A stretch of 64,000 nucleotides of DNA. Origin: Mycteria americana (lineage: Eukaryota > Chordata > Aves > Ciconiiformes > Ciconiidae). Positions 50,601 to 64,000 of the stretch are shown here, piece after piece. The notes beneath the pieces are model-generated. The model ran no database searches. It was not told the origin of the DNA and saw only the letters and a list, made by a program, of their open reading frames with translations. The stretch is taken from positions 1,185,501 through 1,249,500 of the forward strand of contig NC_134383.1 of assembly GCF_035582795.1 (NCBI RefSeq), read 5' to 3'. Position numbers and translations under genes: made by a program. The first letter of the stretch is position 1. Every line of letters starts with the position of its first letter.

Positions 50601-53600
50601 TCTTTGGGGGGGGGAGAGAGAGAGAGGGACCGGGCCTGAACTAAGCAACTTCGGGGGAAACTCAAGGCAGTTACGGTTTGCGACCTTCCTCATCTTCGCT
50701 GCTGACCCCAGCGTCACTCCAGCACAACCGGGCCTCTGCAGAGGGACCACACGGGGCTGTGCAGAGCACGCAGAGCCTCAAAAGAGGCATCAGGAGGCTC
50801 CCAAATTATGCCACCTCACTGCAAACTGAATGTGTCTGTCTCCCTGTGCTCCCCATGGGGAGACAGCCCCCGCTGCCAAAAGCTGTAAGTTTTGTTGCCG
50901 TCGGTGCTTGACTCCGTAACATTCTGCCAGCTGTTAACAACTTCAGCTTGCGCTCGGGATGCTGCACGTCCTACAAAGAACACCCTGAGCAGCATAAACT
51001 TTCAGTAGGAAGTGCAGCTAGTGCCAGAAGCCGTATCAAATTCTTCCCATTAAGGAAACCACACAAAGTTTATAGTCTGGTAAAAGAAAAAAACCCAGCT
51101 GATGGCTGCTGAGAAGTTAACTCTGACATGACTGAAGCACAGTTAAAGGGCATTTAGGAGCAGACTGTCCTCCAGAAAAAGGGGCACGTAAGTTTTAACA
51201 TGGCACGGGCTCGCTAAAGGAGCTTTCGCGGTACTGCGAAGAAACAGGATGGCTCTCTGGCACGTGTCGTGCCCAGGCTACGCGTGGCATCTCGTCCTGG
51301 CTCCCCGAGGGAATACCAGCTCCCGCGTTAGTGTCCCATAAAGCCAGTATTCGAAATGAAGGGGCGTTTGACACCTTCAAAGCGCTCTCACCAGCAGCAG
51401 GCTTGGGGGAAGCTGGACATAAACCCAAAACTCTGGAACTCCTGATGAAAGTGCAGCAGAGCCCTTGCTTGGCTGCCGTTTCCTTTTTTCCTAGCGTCAG
51501 TAGTTTCCAAACCAGCTCGGGACAATTGAAGTTATTTCTGAAAGGAAAAATTAGCTCCATTCTGGGTTTTACTTTCCCTGCCACATGAGCCGAGCCATCG
51601 CTCCAGGCAGATTGTGCCGTGCTCTGGTTAGGCACGGATTCCTGCTGTGGCTCTGGACTGCAAGAGGAGCTTGCCGAGTCCCAACCAGGTGGCTGAGGAA
51701 CCCAGGCTCTCCCTGTTTCCCCGGTTTACCCAGCACGCGGGGCAGCCTGTTTGACAAGCCTGGATTCAGCTCCTCTCTGGCAGGCACAGAGCCACAGCTG
51801 CACGTCCCTGCTCGCAGGAGCACCCGAGGCACCGTCCCTCGTCCGCCAGGCCCCCAGAGACCCCCGAGCACACACTGCTGATGCTGGTCTGCCACTGGGA
51901 CTTCGCTGCCTCATCGGCTTTGCCAGGAAAGTGCCTTTGGGGACTGCCCGTCCTGACGGGAGATCCTCCCGGTGCCTGCCAAGCCAGGGACACCCCAACC
52001 CCAAACAGTCAGGCCTGGGAGCCAGTGACGTTTACCCCAAGCTGCCCCAGGGAGGCTTGGGCTCTGCAGTCCCCGCTGGCACCGCAGGACAGGAACGGGT
52101 CACAGCCGTACGGGCTGGTTAGCCTGACAGCCCCCTGAGTGCACCAGCACCAAGGGAGGAACACGCTGAGCCAGGCCTGGGGCTGGGGAAAACAGGCCCG
52201 GCTGTTTGGCTCGGGCAAAAAGGACATTTTGTTGACAATAAGTCATTTTTTGGCAAAAAAAGGAAAAGCTGATAAAAATATTCTGAAAAATTCAGCTGGG
52301 AGAGGCACACGTGCCAGAACAGAGAAGGAGCTGGGGCCAAGTAGTTTAAAGAGCCCGATGCTGCTCCCAGCCCTCCGTGCTCGTCCGTGCTCCCGCACCC
52401 CTTCGGAGCAGAAGCGAGGGGGGCTGGCTGGGCCGGGTGTGCCGCAGCCCCCGCAGGGCTGAGCCGCAGCCGCCCCTGCCCCTTTCTCTTCAGGAGAGCC
52501 CACAGGGCACGGGAGTCTCGCTCCAGGCTCCCTCCTCGCTGCGCAAAGGGGGCACACACACAACTGGGATAACGCTTGTCTTCTGCTGGCTGTCCCTGGG
52601 GCTGCGCCGGGGGAGCTCCCTGGATGACATTCCCAGGGACACAGTGCAGAGGAATTTCTTAGGGGTCACCCAAGCGGCCCCCGTCCCAGAAGATGTCTGC
52701 CTGCAGTTCCCAGCAGCGCAGAGCAGGGAGATAAGGGAGCACGGTCCTTGTCCCTGTGGGTCTGACATCCTGCCTGCGCTTGAGGCGACAAACACGACAC
52801 ACGCAGGATCTGCGTCTGGGGCCAGGAGCTCTGTGCCCGTGAACACCCTTGCAGAGAGAGGGTCACCGCACTGCGAGTTACAGGCTGACAGACAGTGACG
52901 ACACGGGGAACAACTAGAAATGGGAGCTTCCCTCTCAGAGCACTATTTATGTAGGACCTAGATAAAAGGCACGTTCGTCCTCTGCCTCACAAAGGAACCC
53001 ACGTACCCGCCTCAGGCAGACGCGCGGCCATCAGAAGGGACGGAGCTTCATCCCTTCTCTGCACTGGGCCGTTCCAGCCCCGCGGCCAGGTGCGGCCAGC
53101 AGAGCACAGGGGAAGACATGTGCCTTGCACAGTACTCACTATGCTCCTCATCATCTTGTCCCCGCCGCTGAAGGTCACCGCTAACATGGAGGCACATTCC
53201 TCGGCATAGAATGGCATGGAGCCCGTCTCGTCCACCGCGCCTGGGAAAAAGTGAAAGGCATCAACCATATGAAGCCTGTTTCGGTTTAACTGCTGAAATT
53301 GCAAGGTGACGAGCCCCTGAGGACCTGTCCTGCTAGCTGTGCTTTTCCACAGGCTGGGAGCTGGGCAGGGAAATCGGACCCAAGCCTGTATTTTTCATGG
53401 CTGGAAGACCTACAGGAAAGGCAGTCACAATAAATAACTTTTCACTGTGCCTAATATTAGACAGATCTCCTGCCCCTCATGTAGCTTCTGCCCTCGAGAA
53501 AACGGATGAGACGTTTCTTTTCTAAAACACGTGATAGGAATGCTGCATTTCAGGTCACTCCCTCAACATGGCAGCGCGTCTGTCGCAGCCCCAGCGATGG

Positions 53601-56600
53601 AGGCCTGAACGCAGGCAGGAATTTCTTTGGCCTCCTCTTGCTCTGTAGGTCAAAAGAAAACTGCAGACTCGAGGGCTGAATCCCAGCACCTCTACACGCT
53701 GCCATGTTCATTCCCAGAGGACAGACACTTTCCCACAGATTCCCACTATCCAGCCAGCTTCCAGCTGGGCAGGTTTTGCGCTATTGGGACGATCTCATTT
53801 TTCCGCGCTGGGAAGGAACGAGACAGAAGACGCGTGCACTCACCTATCGTGACCGTATAGATGGAGTTGGCATAACCATCATAGTTGCAGTTGTCGCTGT
53901 GTTGCCCGCCGTTGCCGCTGGCCACAACGAAGATGCTCCCGAAGCCCCTGCGCCCCGCTATCACGCCGTGCTGCAGGGCGGCCTGCGGAGAAGGAACCAT
54001 CGCTGGTCAGGGCACGCAGGCAGGCGGGCCCTTCCCGTGCCCTTCCCCGCTGACACCAGAGGGTTTCTGCCAGCAGCCATGGCTGGCACGCCCGGCTGCG
54101 AGCCGTGGGGGAGCAGGGCTGTCCCGGACCTCGCGGCGCACCTCGCTGCTAACCCAGGCACAGACGGACGCGTGTGCCTCTCCCGAGCTGCCTCTGCTGG
54201 GGGAGCATCCGCCCCGAGGAGTGCTCGCAGCCACAGGACGTGCTGGAAAGCTCTGACCTGGCATCTCCATCCAGCAACCAAAGTCCACGCTCTGAGATTT
54301 CAATAACCAGCCCTGCCAAGTACTCGGGGTGATAGTGGGGCCAGCCACAACCCCTCCGGGCCGTATTTCACCCGGCTAGCAGAGTCAGGGAGCCGTGTCT
54401 GTTACAGCCCTGACCAGACACCGAGATTCCAGAGCGAGCGTGTTACAAAGGCAGCGATGCGGCCAACGTCTGGGCTGGGGAATGGCCATCTACAGCTTAC
54501 TATGATTCTAAGCGGATTCTGCATTAAAAAGAGAAGAAGTTTTCGGCAATGCCTGAAAACTTCCAGGCAATCACAGCACAAAGACTGGCCAGCATTTGAA
54601 CTCCAGGGGAAACACAGCAGCCCTAGCCCTCCCAGCTTCAGCAGGGCTCACTCTGGAGCTGGCTTTTCTGGAGCATCAAGGCTTTCCTGCCGACAGACTA
54701 CCCACACGTGGCTGCTGCCCTTTTGCAAGGCCTCAGCTCCCACATACGCTTGGGCTTTGCCTTCGCTGAGAAACACAACTACACCAGCCCTGCTTGGGAA
54801 GCACGTTTCCAGGCCGACACCTTGCACGGACGTCATTCCCGCCTAGACAAAGGGTATGCGTCTGATGGACAAGCAAGAAAGCAATCCCGCTGGAAACCAA
54901 CCCTCCTCCTCTGCCCTCCCTTCGGCAGGTGAAGGCACATACTGCATTGGCCAGAAAGCCCTCCAGACGCTCGGCTGTGGTAAAGCAAGCTTTGCTTGTG
55001 CTCTGTATCCCAGAGCTTGTTACAGCTGTCTCTGCACGCAGGAAGAGAATAAATTAACTTGCAGAACTGGAAACCATTTGTCATCGTGAACTGATAGCTC
55101 AGTTGTCAGCGTTGCTCCAAACAGCACAGTAACTGCTATCTTGCGGTTAGAAAAGTACAGCAAAAGGCTGCCAAGCAAAAGAGAAATTAAGCAGAACCAC
55201 ATCCCAGGAGCAATGCAGTGCCAGTTTTGGGGCCCCCTCTGTGCCCCCTCGCTGTGGCACCTGGGCAGCGGGAGCCAGGCGTGGGCAGCTGAGTCTTTTG
55301 CAGCGGTTCTGCAGCACGGGCACTGCGAGAACGCTGTAACGGCCCGGGAAGGAGCTTCAGCTCTGACAATTCCCCCCGCTGCGGTCCCGCTGAGAGCGAA
55401 TGCAGCCATCGCCCCAGCCCCTTATGCATTCCTAGCATCTGAAGGCACGCTCCCTGCCTTGAGAACCACCCTTAGCACTGGGAATGCTCGGTCTCCTGAG
55501 CGGAGAGCATCCCTTGGGTTGCAAAAGTTGTCAGAATAATACCACAGGTTGCGAAAGAGCATTTTCCTGCTGGAACCAGTCTCTCCTTGGAAAGCTCATC
55601 TAATGCTGCCTGAACGCTGCCCTCCCGCAGCAACGTCACCTCTCCCTACCGCACGGTAACGTGCAACACCTCTGCTGGCAGCGATGGAAGCGGGCGTGCG
55701 CTGCGCCACAGCAACGTCCCTCCTCGCCTGTCCGGGCAGGCAAGAAACCGCAAGCGCCGGAGGGCTAGCCCAGGCGTGACCTGTGCTGCTGGGACTCTTT
55801 TTTACCTTTCCCAGTTGATGGGGGCCATCCACAGTTTTCCCATCATCATCTGGACCCCAGCTGCAAAGAGAGACACTATGAAGTGACAGCCCCGGGAGTC
55901 GCAGACAGCAACTCTTCCTCCCATTACAGTGAGCTACAGGCGGGCACCAGCTAGTCCCAGCACCACGACTGGGACTGGAGGGTGCTGTACTTTCCCATCC
56001 GTCAGGCTGGCCCCTCGCTGCTGGGATATCACTGTCGTGTTTGCACTGTGCCCCTGGGTCAGATTCCAGTGGACAAAATGTTTGATTTTTATTTAACAAC
56101 CCGCTTCTCACACATTCCAGTCCCCGTCACACGGCTCAGCCGGGGCTCCCCAGCCACAGCGGGGGGCACAGTGCCCCCTCCAGCCCAGCCAGCCTGCGGG
56201 ATGAGCTGCAGCAGCGCTCAGAAGAAGGCCTTGCAACCATAGGTGCCGTGCACAGCCCGGGCCAGCTCTCCCAGTAAGAGGAATACTGCTGTTGCTCTTA
56301 GCAGCAGTAACAAAGAGCCCCACCGTACACGCCCGGCTGCAAGCCCCCTCGAGGTTCAGCTGCGCAGAGCCCCCGAGGTAGCCAGACTGCAGGGCACAGG
56401 CGGGCACCAAGCCCAGGGGGACAGGCAGCGTGTTCCCTCCGTGGGACAGACCCGCCACCTCGCAGCCTGGCTGCCTGCCTGCCAGGCGCGCTCGCAGGAC
56501 CCACAAAAGCGGTACTGATTTTGGTGCCTCGAGGCTAGCTGGAGCCACCGGAGGAGAGGAGCTGGTGTGAGCATTCAGCCACGAACTGTGACCCCCTCCC

Positions 56601-59600
56601 CAGGCAGAGCGGAGCCCACGGCCCTTCGCTGGGTGTCGGCGCGGCCTGGCGCAGGGTCCCCTTGGGGCTCACCTGCAGCTGTAGATGTCATTGATCTGAT
56701 AGTGCTTGTTGAAGGCGATGGCCTCCATGCTGTCGGTGAGGGGCCCATCCAGCACTCGGATGCCTGCAGGACAAAGGACAACGGAACGTGACCGAAGTGG
56801 ATCTAAGTAAGCTGTATAAACAGTGCAAACAAATTCCTTGGCAGGTTCACGCCGGGGACACTCACTCTCCCAGCCTGACCGAACCAGATCTCCCGGAGCC
56901 GTAACCCTGCAGATGAGTCCGCAGGGGCTAGGTGCGCATGAGGGATTGTAGGTGCACCCTCACGCACGGCTCCACATCCTCTGCTGGGCATGGTTTTTCT
57001 GCCAAGCCAGTCCTCCAGTCCCACTGCCAGAACCAAGTTGGTGACGGGGACAGCACAACCAAACACCAGCTGGGCTCACTCCTGGGTGCCCCTGAGCCCC
57101 CCTCCCCAGAGCTCTGCTCCCCAGGGGCTTCTTCACATCCTACCCTCAATTTTCACGCTGCTTTTCAAGGCTAGGCCCTGCCTGGAGCAACTGCTTCCCC
57201 TTCCAAGTCGCCAAACAGCCAGGCATCGCTTTGGGACGGACGGCACGCTTGCCTGCCGAGGGAAGGGCTCAAGAGACGCAGGACACCCCAACTACTGTGC
57301 TCAGACCAGGGGGGCGAGGCCACCTCTCCAACAAAGCCAAGGAAGGCTCAGTGCTGAGTTTTCAGTGACCCAAACCGTTGATAATTACCGTTTCGCATCA
57401 CAGTTTAGGCTGGCAAAGGACGTTACAAATGGAAACCAGGCACGCGTCTCAATTAAGCCTATTTATAAACAGTGCAACCGCCCACCCATCTCAGCTCTTG
57501 CCTGACACGGCACACGCGGCTTTTTACTGTCGCATCCGAGCCTCCCCCGTGCAGGAGCGGAGCAGCCCAGCTAGGGATGCGCTGGCTCTCCGCGCGCCGG
57601 CCGGCACCGCGCTGGCTCCGGTGCTTCCACGCTGCCAGGGCAGTCTCCCTGTCCCCCCGGCGAGCTCGAGGCTGCCACATCTGCCCACAGCCTCCCGGGC
57701 CGGCCGGAGCCCGGGGACCCTGCTGCGCTGCGACCAGGGTGGCTGCTCAGGGAGCACCCCGTCGGGGCGAGGTAGGGAGGGAGCCGAAGGCAGGGCAGGG
57801 GTGCAGAGCTGCCTGCAGCGCCCTTGGGCGAGCTCCCGACCCCCAGCACCCTGCTGGCACCCCGGGGCCCACCCGCTCCCCAGCCCCGTGTCACAGCCAG
57901 GGAAGGTGGCACCATCTGCCGAGCACGGAGAGAATCACGTCCCCGGCTGGAGCACAGCAGCACCGTCCTCTGCTCTGCCAGGGACGCATCCTGCCCCGCA
58001 CAGAGACCTCGCCTCCCTCTGTGAAGGGGCGTGAGAGCTCCGGAGACAGCCGAGGCCGCAGCGGCACATTCCCTGGCTTTGCAGGGGAGAGATGCGCAGC
58101 CGGCCCTTCGCGCCCTGTCCGGCCGCACAAGGCAGACCTGAGACCAAGGGCCGGGGGAGCGCAGGGGGTTGGCAAACATTTGCTTCCCCGGTGCCTCCAG
58201 ACAACAGCCTGCAGCGCTGCACCAGAGCGGGCACGTCATGGCACGTTTGCCTGGCTTAGGCTGCGCGGTACGGATGCGCATCTGCCGAAAGCGCTGTGGC
58301 CGGGCAGGCAGCGTGCGGGGAGTACTCCGGAGGAGCTGCGCCAGCACACGCTTATCCCACTCTTCCAGGAACTAGCTCCTCTGGAGAGGAACTCAGGCAG
58401 GGCCCAGTTCCTCCCTCCGACAGACCAACCAGCCTGAGCAAGGCACCGGCTGACTCAGAGCCGCTTTGGCCAAGCCACCCCTCCCACGGAGCCGTGCCCC
58501 GGCCCCACGGCATCAGAGATGAGACAAGGCAGGCAGGAGTGCGGCACGTCAGGGTGCGGAGGCATGCACGTACCTGCGATGCGGCTCCCATAGGCAACTC
58601 CCACCGTGCAGAAGCTGTTGTTTGGCACGGCGGCAATCTCCCCGGCGCAGCGGGTCCCGTGGTGGTTGCCGTTCTCCTCGTCAGGGTGAGGCATAGGGTC
58701 GGGGTCGTTGGAGTTCAAGTCGTAGCTGCCTTCTGGGCTCTGCAAACAGACCCGCAGTCACGGCTCAGGGCTCTGCTCTCCTCTCTTCAGGAAAAGCAGG
58801 ACTTAGGAGCATGCTACGCAGGCTGAAACACAGCCTGGAAGTCATGGGAACTTAGAGGCTGCTTCCACACAGGGCTGCAGCTCAACACTGCTATCTGCTG
58901 CTGTGGGAAAGGGACCAACAGAGGCAGCTTTAGCAACTGCTGCGGGTCACAGGGAGGCCAGCTCTCACCGCTCAGCAGCTACCTCCCACAGGCAGCAGAA
59001 AGGCCGGTAAACCTGCAGCCTGGGTGCAAAATCTCCCAGGGAAAGGTTTGCCGCTGACGCTTCCCACCCTGGCCGAGCCCAGGGTGACAGCGCGGGTCAG
59101 GCTTTGCCGGCAGCCGAGCACTCGCACGCTCATGCCGTGCTGCCCAGCCCGCTGGAGGCCTGCGCCAGCTGCGCCGCCTCGCCGGGCCTCCGGCTTGCCC
59201 TCGCACCCTCCCGCAGCGGAGCTGGCACTCACATAATTTGGCTGTATGTCTTTGATGGTGTACTCCACGCCGTCGTCCACCACCACCACCGTCACACCGT
59301 GCCCCGTCACGTTCCGTTCCCAGACGCCCGTGACATTGATGTCCTTCCCGGGGCTCTTGCGGTTGTTCTAAGCACCAGAAAGGACAGCGAGGGGAGAGGA
59401 AAAGCGGAGGAGTGGGTCAGCTGGGAGGAAAGGGGCTCCCAGACCTTTCGGGCAGGCTGGCTGCGATGTGCGGGGCTGGGGCCGGGCTGGGAGCGCAGGG
59501 AGGAGTCACAGGACAGTCACGGACAGCGAGCAAGAGTCGCTCGAGCCACGAAGCGGAGCGCCCCGTGCCGACACCGTGCTCCTGGCTGTTAACCGTACAG

Positions 59601-60305
59601 CGTGCTCCGGCCGAAACTCCTCTGCCCACCCCAGCACCATGGGTGTGTGGCCAGCCGCGGGAGCCGCCTCCTCCCGTTATCGCGGCGAGCGCATGGCGGG
59701 CAGGGCGAGCTCTCAGCGTGCTTCCTCCTTGCCGCAAGGACAGAAAGCGACCGTTTTGCCTGCCACGTGAGAGCTCGCTTGTGGCCAGACAAACAGCCCG
59801 AGCCTGCTAGCGCAACAGGAGCCGGAAAACCACTCACCAGATGCCACTGCTGGGGGTATTTGGGGTCGTTAAAGTGCAGGCTGCGTTTCGAGCGTTTCAG
59901 AAGCTTCTGTTCCGAGTGCCACCGCACACTGTCGTGCTGTGTAAACAAAGTGTCCACCGACCTCCTTATTGCTTCAGGTTCGCTCGCCGTGTGGGCGTCG
60001 GGCTGGTAGGTGAAGAGGTAATGGCCCTTGAGCTCCCCAACGCGGCCCATGTTCACCAGCCCCGCAGTCCGGGCCAGCTCCTCTGCCCGCTGCTCCAGCT
60101 CCTCCTCGGGCGCATCCAAGCTGACGGCCCACGTCAGCTTGCCGTGCCGGGCCTCAGTGCCGGGAGCGCGCTCCCCGCCGCCGGCCAGTCCGTCTGACGA
60201 CGCGAGGGGGACCCAGGCGGCACTCAGCCAAAGGCACGTGTGGATACAGAGCGTGGCCTCCATCCCTGCGCTCCATAGCGGCACCCTCCGCTTCCAATGC
60301 GGCAT
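41687..60305 (-). CDS. PCSK7: Proprotein convertase subtilisin/kexin type 7
   Basis: PCSK7 is a calcium-dependent type I membrane serine endoprotease of the trans-Golgi network that cleaves after paired basic residues. Coding exons, in gene order: 60305-59838, 59367-59233, 58739-58574, 56763-56673, 55860-55806, 53982-53844, 53240-53140, 48231-48064, 46992-46885, 45834-45732, 43401-43245, 43088-42994, 42835-42742, 42406-42289, 42097-41687. They give 802 aa with all phases consistent (human 785). A signal peptide lies within residues 15-37, followed by the prodomain. The autocleavage site KRSKR is at 137-141. The catalytic domain has Asp187 (VVDDG), His228 (HHGTRCAGE), oxyanion Asn329 (ASGNGG) and Ser406 (HTGTSAAAP). 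A P domain follows ([22 protein letters not shown]). The membrane helix starts at 667 ([17 protein letters not shown]), followed by an acidic cytosolic tail ending in EHQKC. The start matches the family position but has a weak context. The exon 6 donor is a weak GTAAAA. Confidence 0.97.
42098..59837 (-). other. PCSK7: PCSK7 introns 2-15
   Basis: Introns longer than 300 bp are 59368-59837, 58740-59232, 56764-58573, 55861-56672, 53983-55805, 53241-53843, 48232-53139 (the largest, 4.9 kb), 46993-48063, 45835-46884, 43402-45731 and 42407-42741. I saw no additional exon, RNA gene or confident transposon in them. A CCGAG array (43681), a G9(AG)6 run near 50606-50626 and a lone CR1-like word near 51742 are the only notable items. 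PCSK7 introns are many times longer than those of the neighbouring SIDT2. Confidence 0.8.
43681..43705 (+). repeat. (CCGAG)5 pentamer array in PCSK7 intron 11
   Basis: Five perfect CCGAG units, then CC. The unit is a rotation of CGAGC at 16661. It is the only one of the pentamer arrays that is not beside a promoter. Confidence 0.95.
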
Positions 60306-61528
60306 CAGACAGGCGGGCTGCAAACAGCAGAAAATAAAACCGGTGAGAGCCTCTTCTGACCCGGAACAGGGCGGCCACGGCCTCGCCGGAGGGTCCCGCA
60401 GAGCCCCACGGCTCCTGCCGGGCGACGCCGGCACACCTGGGCTTGCCACCGACCCCTCTGGCACAGCACAGATCCTCTCCCAGGGGAACCCCAGCCGAGG
60501 CGGCTCCGAGGCCCCACCCAGGCGCGGCAGGGATCGATCCCAACTGGGGCCCTGCCCGCCGGGCTGGCAGCCCTGGGGCAGAGCACACCGCACTGCCAAC
60601 TGCCGGAAGGGGGGCCGCTTCCTTCTCTCGTCGTGGCCCGGCTCTGCGGAAAACTGGCAAGAAACTACCGATGCGCAGTTCCCCAGAAAGAGACGTCACG
60701 AGAAATGCCACGCTCCACGGCACCTGCGGCCAAGAGCCAGTTCCTCTTCTGGGGGAGCCCCGCCGCGCTCGTTTCTCACCCACTGCAGGGCCGGAGGAAC
60801 CCGCTTTCACCCGGCACGGGTGGAAAGCAGCACCGAGCCCCGGCTCGACCCCCGTGCCACGAGCCAGGGCACCGCACGGCGGGAAGGGCCTCCCGAGATC
60901 CCGCTTCGTTCCCCACGCCCTCGGACACGTCCTCACGCTGCCCGGAGCTCGACGGCCCGCAGCGGTTTGCCGTCAGCGACCACCCCGGCCGTTTTCCTCC
61001 CTCGGTCGGCTTCTAAGGCTGCGGCAGGGCTCGCCAGCCGCGGTTCGTGCTGGACACCGAGGTCCGGACTCTGTCCCCAAGCGAAAGGCGCTGCCTGCCC
61101 CCTCGCGCCCCAGAGCGGCCCCTCCGGAGAGCGACCGCTCCCGCTGGAGCCCCGCAGCCACCCGGGGCAGAGCCGGCGCTCCCCGCTCCGCCGGGCGGGC
61201 GCCAGGGACGCGGGGGCAGACGGACACGCCCGGGCGCCGGGCAGGAACCGGCGTCCTGCGGGCCGGCGCCCCGGGGCAGGCCGCTCCCCCCTGCCTGCCG
61301 CCGCTCCCCAGAGCGCCCGGGGGCAGGCCGGGCGCCCGCCGCGCCCCCTCGCCGTCGCTGGCCCGGGCAGGCCGCCCTCAGCCCCGGCTGGCTCCGCCGG
61401 GGCGGCGCGTCCGTGACAGCCGGGCCGCTGCCCCAGCGAGGGGGCGGGCAGGGCCGCGGGGCTGCCGCCCCCCCGCCGGTGCCCGTGCCCGTGCCCGTGC
61501 CCCGTCCCGTCCCCCGCCGGGCGCTCAC
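60306..61528 (-). other. PCSK7: PCSK7 intron 1 and 12-nt leader of exon 2
   Basis: The intron runs from the exon 1 donor (CCCG|GTGAGC, GT at 61528-61527) to the acceptor TTTGCAG just before 60317. The 12 nt 60317-60306 are leader. It is GC-rich throughout. Very long open frames on both strands (up to 672 codons, running on into RNF214) come from lack of stop codons and match no protein family. Confidence 0.7.
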
Positions 61529-61680
61529 CGGGCATGGGCCGGCGCCGCTGCCGGAAGCCCGCGGCCGCTGACAGCCCCGTCACATCCGCCCGCGGCGGCG
61601 CGGCCTCCCCTCCGCCAGGGCGGCGCCCGCGGGCCGGGCGCGCCGCTCTGCGCCGCCGCTCCCGGCGCCGGAAGGGAAGG
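61529..61680 (-). other. PCSK7: PCSK7 exon 1 (leader; outer end approximate)
   Basis: Leader exon ending at 61529 before a consensus donor. It contains an ATG at 61535-61533, seven bases before the splice site, which after splicing opens a 56-codon frame overlapping the PCSK7 start codon out of frame (see findings). The outer boundary is guessed from the ETS core at 61668. Confidence 0.55.
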
Positions 61681-61788
61681 GAAGGGGCGGGGCGGCGGGG
61701 GCGCGGGCCGCGCCGCTCCGCTCCGCTCCGCTCCGCGCCGCGCCGCTCCGCCGGGCCCGGGCCCTGCGCCAGCCCCGCAGCAAGCCCC
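61551..61788. promoter_or_regulatory. Bidirectional CpG-island promoter PCSK7/RNF214
   Basis: The divergent genes have probable starts less than 150 bp apart. ETS/GABP cores CCGGAAG lie at 61551-61557 and 61668-61674, followed by GAAGGGAAGGGAAGGGGCGGGGCGG (61671-61695), which gives a purine-rich tract and Sp1-type boxes. A pentamer array then covers 61716-61750. There is no TATA box. Housekeeping-type divergent promoters of this sort are common. Exact starts are unknown. Confidence 0.75.
61716..61750 (+). repeat. Pentamer array (CTCCG)4(CGCCG)2(CTCCG)
   Basis: Seven five-base units are in register in the PCSK7/RNF214 promoter or the RNF214 leader, ending 38 bp before the RNF214 ATG. Confidence 0.95.

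Positions 61789-64000
<2,212 letters not shown>

Noticed and set aside
51738-51756. CR1-like word (GGGGCAGCCTGTTTGA) in PCSK7 intron 8
   Set aside because: Only one word of the CR1 3' region matches and the neighbouring consensus words are absent. Too short to call.
54499-54511. CTATGATTCTAA resembling the CR1 3' terminal repeat
   Set aside because: A single unrepeated copy without CR1 sequence upstream. Probably chance.

Overview
The window is vertebrate nuclear DNA, most likely from a bird and from a gene-dense microchromosome (the equivalent of chicken chromosome 24). The reasons are very GC-rich third codon positions and CpG islands, exons separated by introns of only about 70-150 bp, and little recognisable repeat DNA. 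The order and strands of the genes, SIK3(-) PAFAH1B2(+) SIDT2(+) TAGLN(+) PCSK7(-) RNF214(+), are those of human 11q23.3. The species cannot be named from the sequence.

Layout. 1-16823 is the 5' part of SIK3 intron 1 (minus strand), AT-richer and without exons. 16824-17018 is SIK3 coding exon 1. 17019-17650 is a CpG-island promoter shared by SIK3 and PAFAH1B2. 17650-24540 is PAFAH1B2 (coding exons at 18935-22822, then a long 3' UTR). 24541-28170 is intergenic and ends in a 50-bp minisatellite. 28578-35188 is SIDT2, with 27 coding exons in 6.6 kb. 35780-36660 holds long C and G homopolymers and then the TAGLN promoter with its two CArG boxes. 36670-40200 is TAGLN, with a 21-bp minisatellite in intron 1. 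TAGLN and PCSK7 end tail to tail about 460 bp apart. PCSK7 runs on the minus strand from 61529 to about 40660, with 15 coding exons. A second bidirectional CpG-island promoter (61530-61788) drives PCSK7 and RNF214, whose first five coding exons run off the right edge.

Function. These are neighbours, not a pathway: a salt-inducible kinase (SIK3), the alpha2 catalytic subunit of the cytosolic PAF acetylhydrolase (PAFAH1B2), a lysosomal/plasma-membrane SID-1 family RNA/lipid-related membrane protein (SIDT2), smooth-muscle transgelin (TAGLN), the trans-Golgi proprotein convertase 7 (PCSK7) and a RING E3 ligase (RNF214). All reading frames are intact through every splice junction I reconstructed. 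Exon phases close exactly and the lengths (229, 866, 200 and 802 aa) fit the families.

I found no undescribed gene system. The observations worth a second look are in the control and leader sequences: G/C-rich pentanucleotide arrays at or near most promoters; a GGGGCC array in PAFAH1B2 intron 1; upstream AUGs in PAFAH1B2 (in frame), SIDT2 and PCSK7 (overlapping, out of frame); a possible 12-nt SIDT2 microexon; a shortened RNF214 N-terminus; a TAGLN distal CArG box that has become TATA-like; and a 27-nt C tract upstream of it. Exon boundaries were placed by hand from GT/AG sites, reading phase and remembered human orthologues. UTR ends and transcription starts are estimates.
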